Below are positions 61,637 through 64,000 of a stretch of DNA of 64,000 nucleotides, one piece after another (position 1 is the first letter of the stretch; the number at the start of each line of letters is the position of its first letter). The notes beneath the pieces were generated by a model. It worked only from the letters and a program-made list of their open reading frames with translations. It searched no databases and was not told where the DNA came from. The DNA lies in NCBI RefSeq assembly GCF_016908555.1, contig NZ_JAFBEE010000002.1:1-64000 (forward strand), written 5' to 3'. The position numbers were made by a program, and so were the translations under genes. Origin of the DNA: Alkaliphilus hydrothermalis. GTDB lineage: Bacteria; Bacillota; Clostridia; Peptostreptococcales; Natronincolaceae.

Positions 61637-62092
61637 CTAAATTTTGAGTCTGGATCTTCTTCTGAAAACCCGTTTTCTATAGGAATTGACAGAAAGGGCA
61701 ATGGTAAGGGCACCAGCGATGGCTATGGCAATCATTACAGACTGGCTCCCATGCAATAAAGCTCCGTCATAGTCGTTTTCCAAGAGGGACAACATTGTAT
61801 TGTACAAGCCAAAACCCGGCACGAGGGGAACAATACCTGGGATGATATAAACAGTGATTGGATTTTTATTAAGGATTGCAAACACTTCCCCCACAAGCCC
61901 AATACACAAAGAACCCATAAAAGTAGATAAAACCACCGAACCTGAGACTTGATTAACGACTATGTAAACAGCCCAACCAAAAGCACCTGCAAGGCCTGAT
62001 CTTAGGAGGGCAGCCTTGGGGGTATTAAAAATGAATGCAAATCCTATGGTACTGATAAATGCATAGCCTAAATGCTTCAATAGATAAATCAA
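61637..62092 (-). CDS. Threonine/serine exporter, ThrE second half (DUF3815)
   Basis: A 151-residue membrane protein with about five helices. PGIVPLVPGFGLYN is the family hallmark. In many bacteria this domain is fused to the N-terminal ThrE domain; here it is a separate gene whose start overlaps the stop of the partner gene (ATGA). It ends in a basic tail. Confidence 0.88.
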   Translation of the reverse strand: MIYLLKHLGYAFISTIGFAFIFNTPKAALLRSGLAGAFGWAVYIVVNQVSGSVVLSTFMGSLCIGLVGEVFAILNKNPITVYIIPGIVPLVPGFGLYNTMLSLLENDYDGALLHGSQSVMIAIAIAGALTIALSVNSYRKRVFRRRSRLKI

Positions 62093-62880
62093 TATAATCT
62101 CCCCCCCGTTATGTAAATCCAGGTTTTCAAAACAAATCCTACACCAAAGGCTATGGAGGTGGCAATTAATAGAGCCTCAGCTCCTCTAGCTAAACCTGAA
62201 ACCAAATCACCAGAAATAGAATCCCGAACAGCATTGGTAATGGCAACTCCAGGTACCATTACCATGATGGCACCAATGATGACGGTATCAACATGAATGT
62301 TAGGGTGGGCATAGGAAAAAAGAATAGATAAAAAAGCAGCTATAAATCCTCCTGTCATATTGGTTAAAAATAGATTGAAGCCATTACTTGCAATCCTTTT
62401 AATTGAAAAGGTTAAGATAATACTAGTCAAAAGGGCCGCTGAAAAATCTAAATAATTTCCCCCAAACAGTAGGGTGGCGAAGGCACTGGCAATTCCTCCA
62501 AAGAGGGCCTGCATTAACAAGGAATAGGGAGCCAGCTGATCTATATCTTTTAACTGAGTCATTCCCTCTTCTACAGACAAATCTCCCTCAACAAATCTTC
62601 TGGAAAAAGCATTGACCTCTGCTACTTTATTGAGATTAATACTTCTACCTTGTATTCTTTTTACGTAAGTTATCATTTCGTTGATATCTTCTCCTTCTTG
62701 ATCTACAGAGATAAAAATACCAGTAGGAGTAACATAAGCTTCAACAAAAGGAAAATTTCTTGATTTGCAGATTCTGATAATCGTATCTTCAACCCGATAG
62801 GTTTCAGCGCCATTTTTTAACATGATCTCCCCTGCAAAAAGTGCCATTACTAAGAGCTTTTTTTGATTCACTTCATTCAT
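62089..62880 (-). CDS. Threonine/serine exporter, ThrE first half (DUF1212)
   Basis: A 263-residue protein with an N-terminal soluble region (1-110: GAETYRVEDTIIRI) and about five helices. VMVPGVAITNAVRDSISGD is characteristic. With the 151-residue partner it forms the split ThrE exporter of threonine and serine. GGAGGTGGTGG precedes the start on the minus strand. Confidence 0.9.
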   Translation of the reverse strand: MNEVNQKKLLVMALFAGEIMLKNGAETYRVEDTIIRICKSRNFPFVEAYVTPTGIFISVDQEGEDINEMITYVKRIQGRSINLNKVAEVNAFSRRFVEGDLSVEEGMTQLKDIDQLAPYSLLMQALFGGIASAFATLLFGGNYLDFSAALLTSIILTFSIKRIASNGFNLFLTNMTGGFIAAFLSILFSYAHPNIHVDTVIIGAIMVMVPGVAITNAVRDSISGDLVSGLARGAEALLIATSIAFGVGFVLKTWIYITGGRLY

Positions 62881-63308
62881 TGCACCACCACCTCCTGAAT
62901 ATATGTCTCCTTAATACTATATCAAATGTTTTCAATGAATATAAGGGCTAGTAAAAATAAGTTAGTAAAATTTACTTATATAGTAGCAATCTGGATATAT
63001 ACATTGTAGATATCCTAGATTATTGCCAAATTTAACATAAAACCCCCTTTGGAAATCTTAATAAAGTATACTAATTCAATCAAATCAAGAGTATGGCTTC
63101 TTCTGCCAATATTTATATTACATAATTTTGTATTATAAAAAAATAGCTTTTAGGGATACTAAAGTTGGGTAAAAACAAAGCAAGGGAAGAAGATATGAAA
63201 ACATTGTAATAATTTCATATTTGTTGTGGTTAGAACTTGTAAAACTATTTTTAAAAATCTATAATTAAATTGTTAAGAATTTGGACGAGGTGAAGGGAGA
63301 AAAGACCA
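62881..63308. other. Gap between the ThrE gene and glyA
   Basis: AT-rich. One imperfect hairpin (62985-63026) pairs GCAATCTGGATAT with GATATCCTAGATTATTGC. I see no THF, glycine or SAM riboswitch and no ORF. A GGTGAAGGGAG ribosome site serves glyA. Confidence 0.4.
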
Positions 63309-64000
63309 ATGAACTTTGAACAATTAAAAAAAGCGGACCCAGAGATTTATTCAGTAATTGAAAAGGAGACGGCAAGACAAAGGAGAAATATCGAATTGAT
63401 TGCATCAGAAAACTTTGTCTCTGTGGCAGTAATGGAGGCAATGGGTAGTCAATTGACTAATAAATATGCTGAAGGATATCCTGAAAAAAGGTATTATGGT
63501 GGCTGTGAAGAAGTAGATGTGGCAGAAAATATTGCTAGGGACAGATTAAAGAAATTATTTAATGCTGAGCATGCCAACGTACAACCCCATTCGGGTTCCA
63601 ATGCTAATTTAGGTGTATATTTTGCTATATTGGAGCCAGGAGATACTGTTCTAGGAATGAATTTATCCCACGGGGGTCATTTGACCCACGGAAGTCCAGT
63701 AAACCTATCAGGAACATATTATAACTTCTCAGAATATGGTGTAGACCCAGACACTCAGCAAATTGATTATGATGAGGTTAAAAGAATCGCCCATGAGGTG
63801 AAGCCAAAGCTTATCGTTGCTGGTGCCAGTGCCTATCCTCGTAGTATAGACTTTAAAAAATTTAGAGAAATTGCAGATGAAGTAGGAGCTTACTTAATGG
63901 TTGATATGGCCCATATTGCAGGGTTAGTCGCAGCAGGTTTACATCCTAATCCTTGTGAATATGCCGACTTTGTAACTACCACAACCCATAAAACATTAAG
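63309..64000 (+). CDS. glyA: Serine hydroxymethyltransferase, 5' part (cut by window end)
   Basis: The first 230 residues of a PLP enzyme that splits serine to glycine and 5,10-methylene-THF. Visible motifs are RRNIELIASENFVS, NKYAEGYPEKRYYGG, VQPHSGSNANLGVYF, DMAHIAGLVAAG and the start of the PLP-lysine motif TTTTHKTL, with Lys in HKT. About 180 residues lie beyond the window. The reading frame is intact. Confidence 0.96.
   Translation, partial: MNFEQLKKADPEIYSVIEKETARQRRNIELIASENFVSVAVMEAMGSQLTNKYAEGYPEKRYYGGCEEVDVAENIARDRLKKLFNAEHANVQPHSGSNANLGVYFAILEPGDTVLGMNLSHGGHLTHGSPVNLSGTYYNFSEYGVDPDTQQIDYDEVKRIAHEVKPKLIVAGASAYPRSIDFKKFREIADEVGAYLMVDMAHIAGLVAAGLHPNPCEYADFVTTTTHKTL

Noticed and set aside
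62881..63308. THF or SAM riboswitch upstream of glyA
   Set aside because: Only one imperfect hairpin is visible and no aptamer consensus could be recognised.
1..64000. CRISPR array, rRNA operon or prophage
   Set aside because: No regularly spaced direct repeats, no rRNA sequence and no phage structural or integrase genes were found.

Overview
The window looks like a chromosomal segment of a low-GC, spore-forming anaerobic Clostridia. An Alkaliphilus-like or Natronincola-like genome is my best guess, from general resemblance only. Support comes from AT-rich Firmicutes-style promoters, strong GGAGG ribosome sites, frequent TTG/GTG starts, a T-box leader, sporulation-type genes (BofC-like, SpoIID/LytB, GerMN), the SCIFF peptide with its radical-SAM maturase, a hybrid-cluster protein, sodium-coupled amino-acid transport and a complete selenocysteine (Sec) system.

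Layout. 1-98 is the 3' end of a group II intron. 0.4-10.8 kb holds a D,D-carboxypeptidase, comEA, a GH3 hexosaminidase, selD (itself read through a UGA Sec codon), a Na+/alanine symporter, and selA-selB. 10.9-14.0 kb is a response regulator, histidine kinase and GerMN lipoprotein operon; the kinase has Arg where the phospho-accepting His should be. 14.3-15.9 kb is gdhA with a strong promoter and long leader. 16.0-22.2 kb is an AT-rich accessory island: a 3-TM protein, a 49-residue single-TM peptide, two ABC ATPase-permease fusions (the first split by a frameshift at an A7 run) and an anchored HExxH metalloprotease. 22.3 kb is tRNA-Sec, so the Sec genes lie on both sides of the island. 22.5-25.1 kb is the Fur-controlled feoA-feoB operon, followed by an unassigned structured RNA candidate.

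25.5-46.7 kb is largely housekeeping: small membrane proteins, BofC-like, ruvC-ruvA-ruvB, spoIID-like, queA-tgt-yajC, an AI-2E family permease, hcp, selO, scfA-scfB (SCIFF ranthipeptide), a gamma-carbonic anhydrase, secD-secF and an ABC1-family kinase. 47-58 kb carries recJ, apt, relA, dtd, an MBL hydrolase, hemZ, and hisS-aspS behind a T-box whose specifier region reads both GAC (Asp) and CAC (His). 58.2-58.5 kb is a compact type I toxin candidate: a 32-residue membrane peptide inside a 30-nt inverted repeat, with a sequestered ribosome site. The rest is a nucleotidyltransferase, a Fur-boxed DUF2325 protein, 6S RNA, tcdA, an RseC-like protein, a split ThrE exporter, and the 5' part of glyA cut by the window edge.

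Functionally, selA, selB, selC and selD together supply Sec insertion. RuvABC and RecJ serve recombination. QueA and Tgt make queuosine. YajC and SecDF support secretion. The T-box matches hisS-aspS expression to tRNA charging. Fur sites tie feoAB and the DUF2325 gene to iron.
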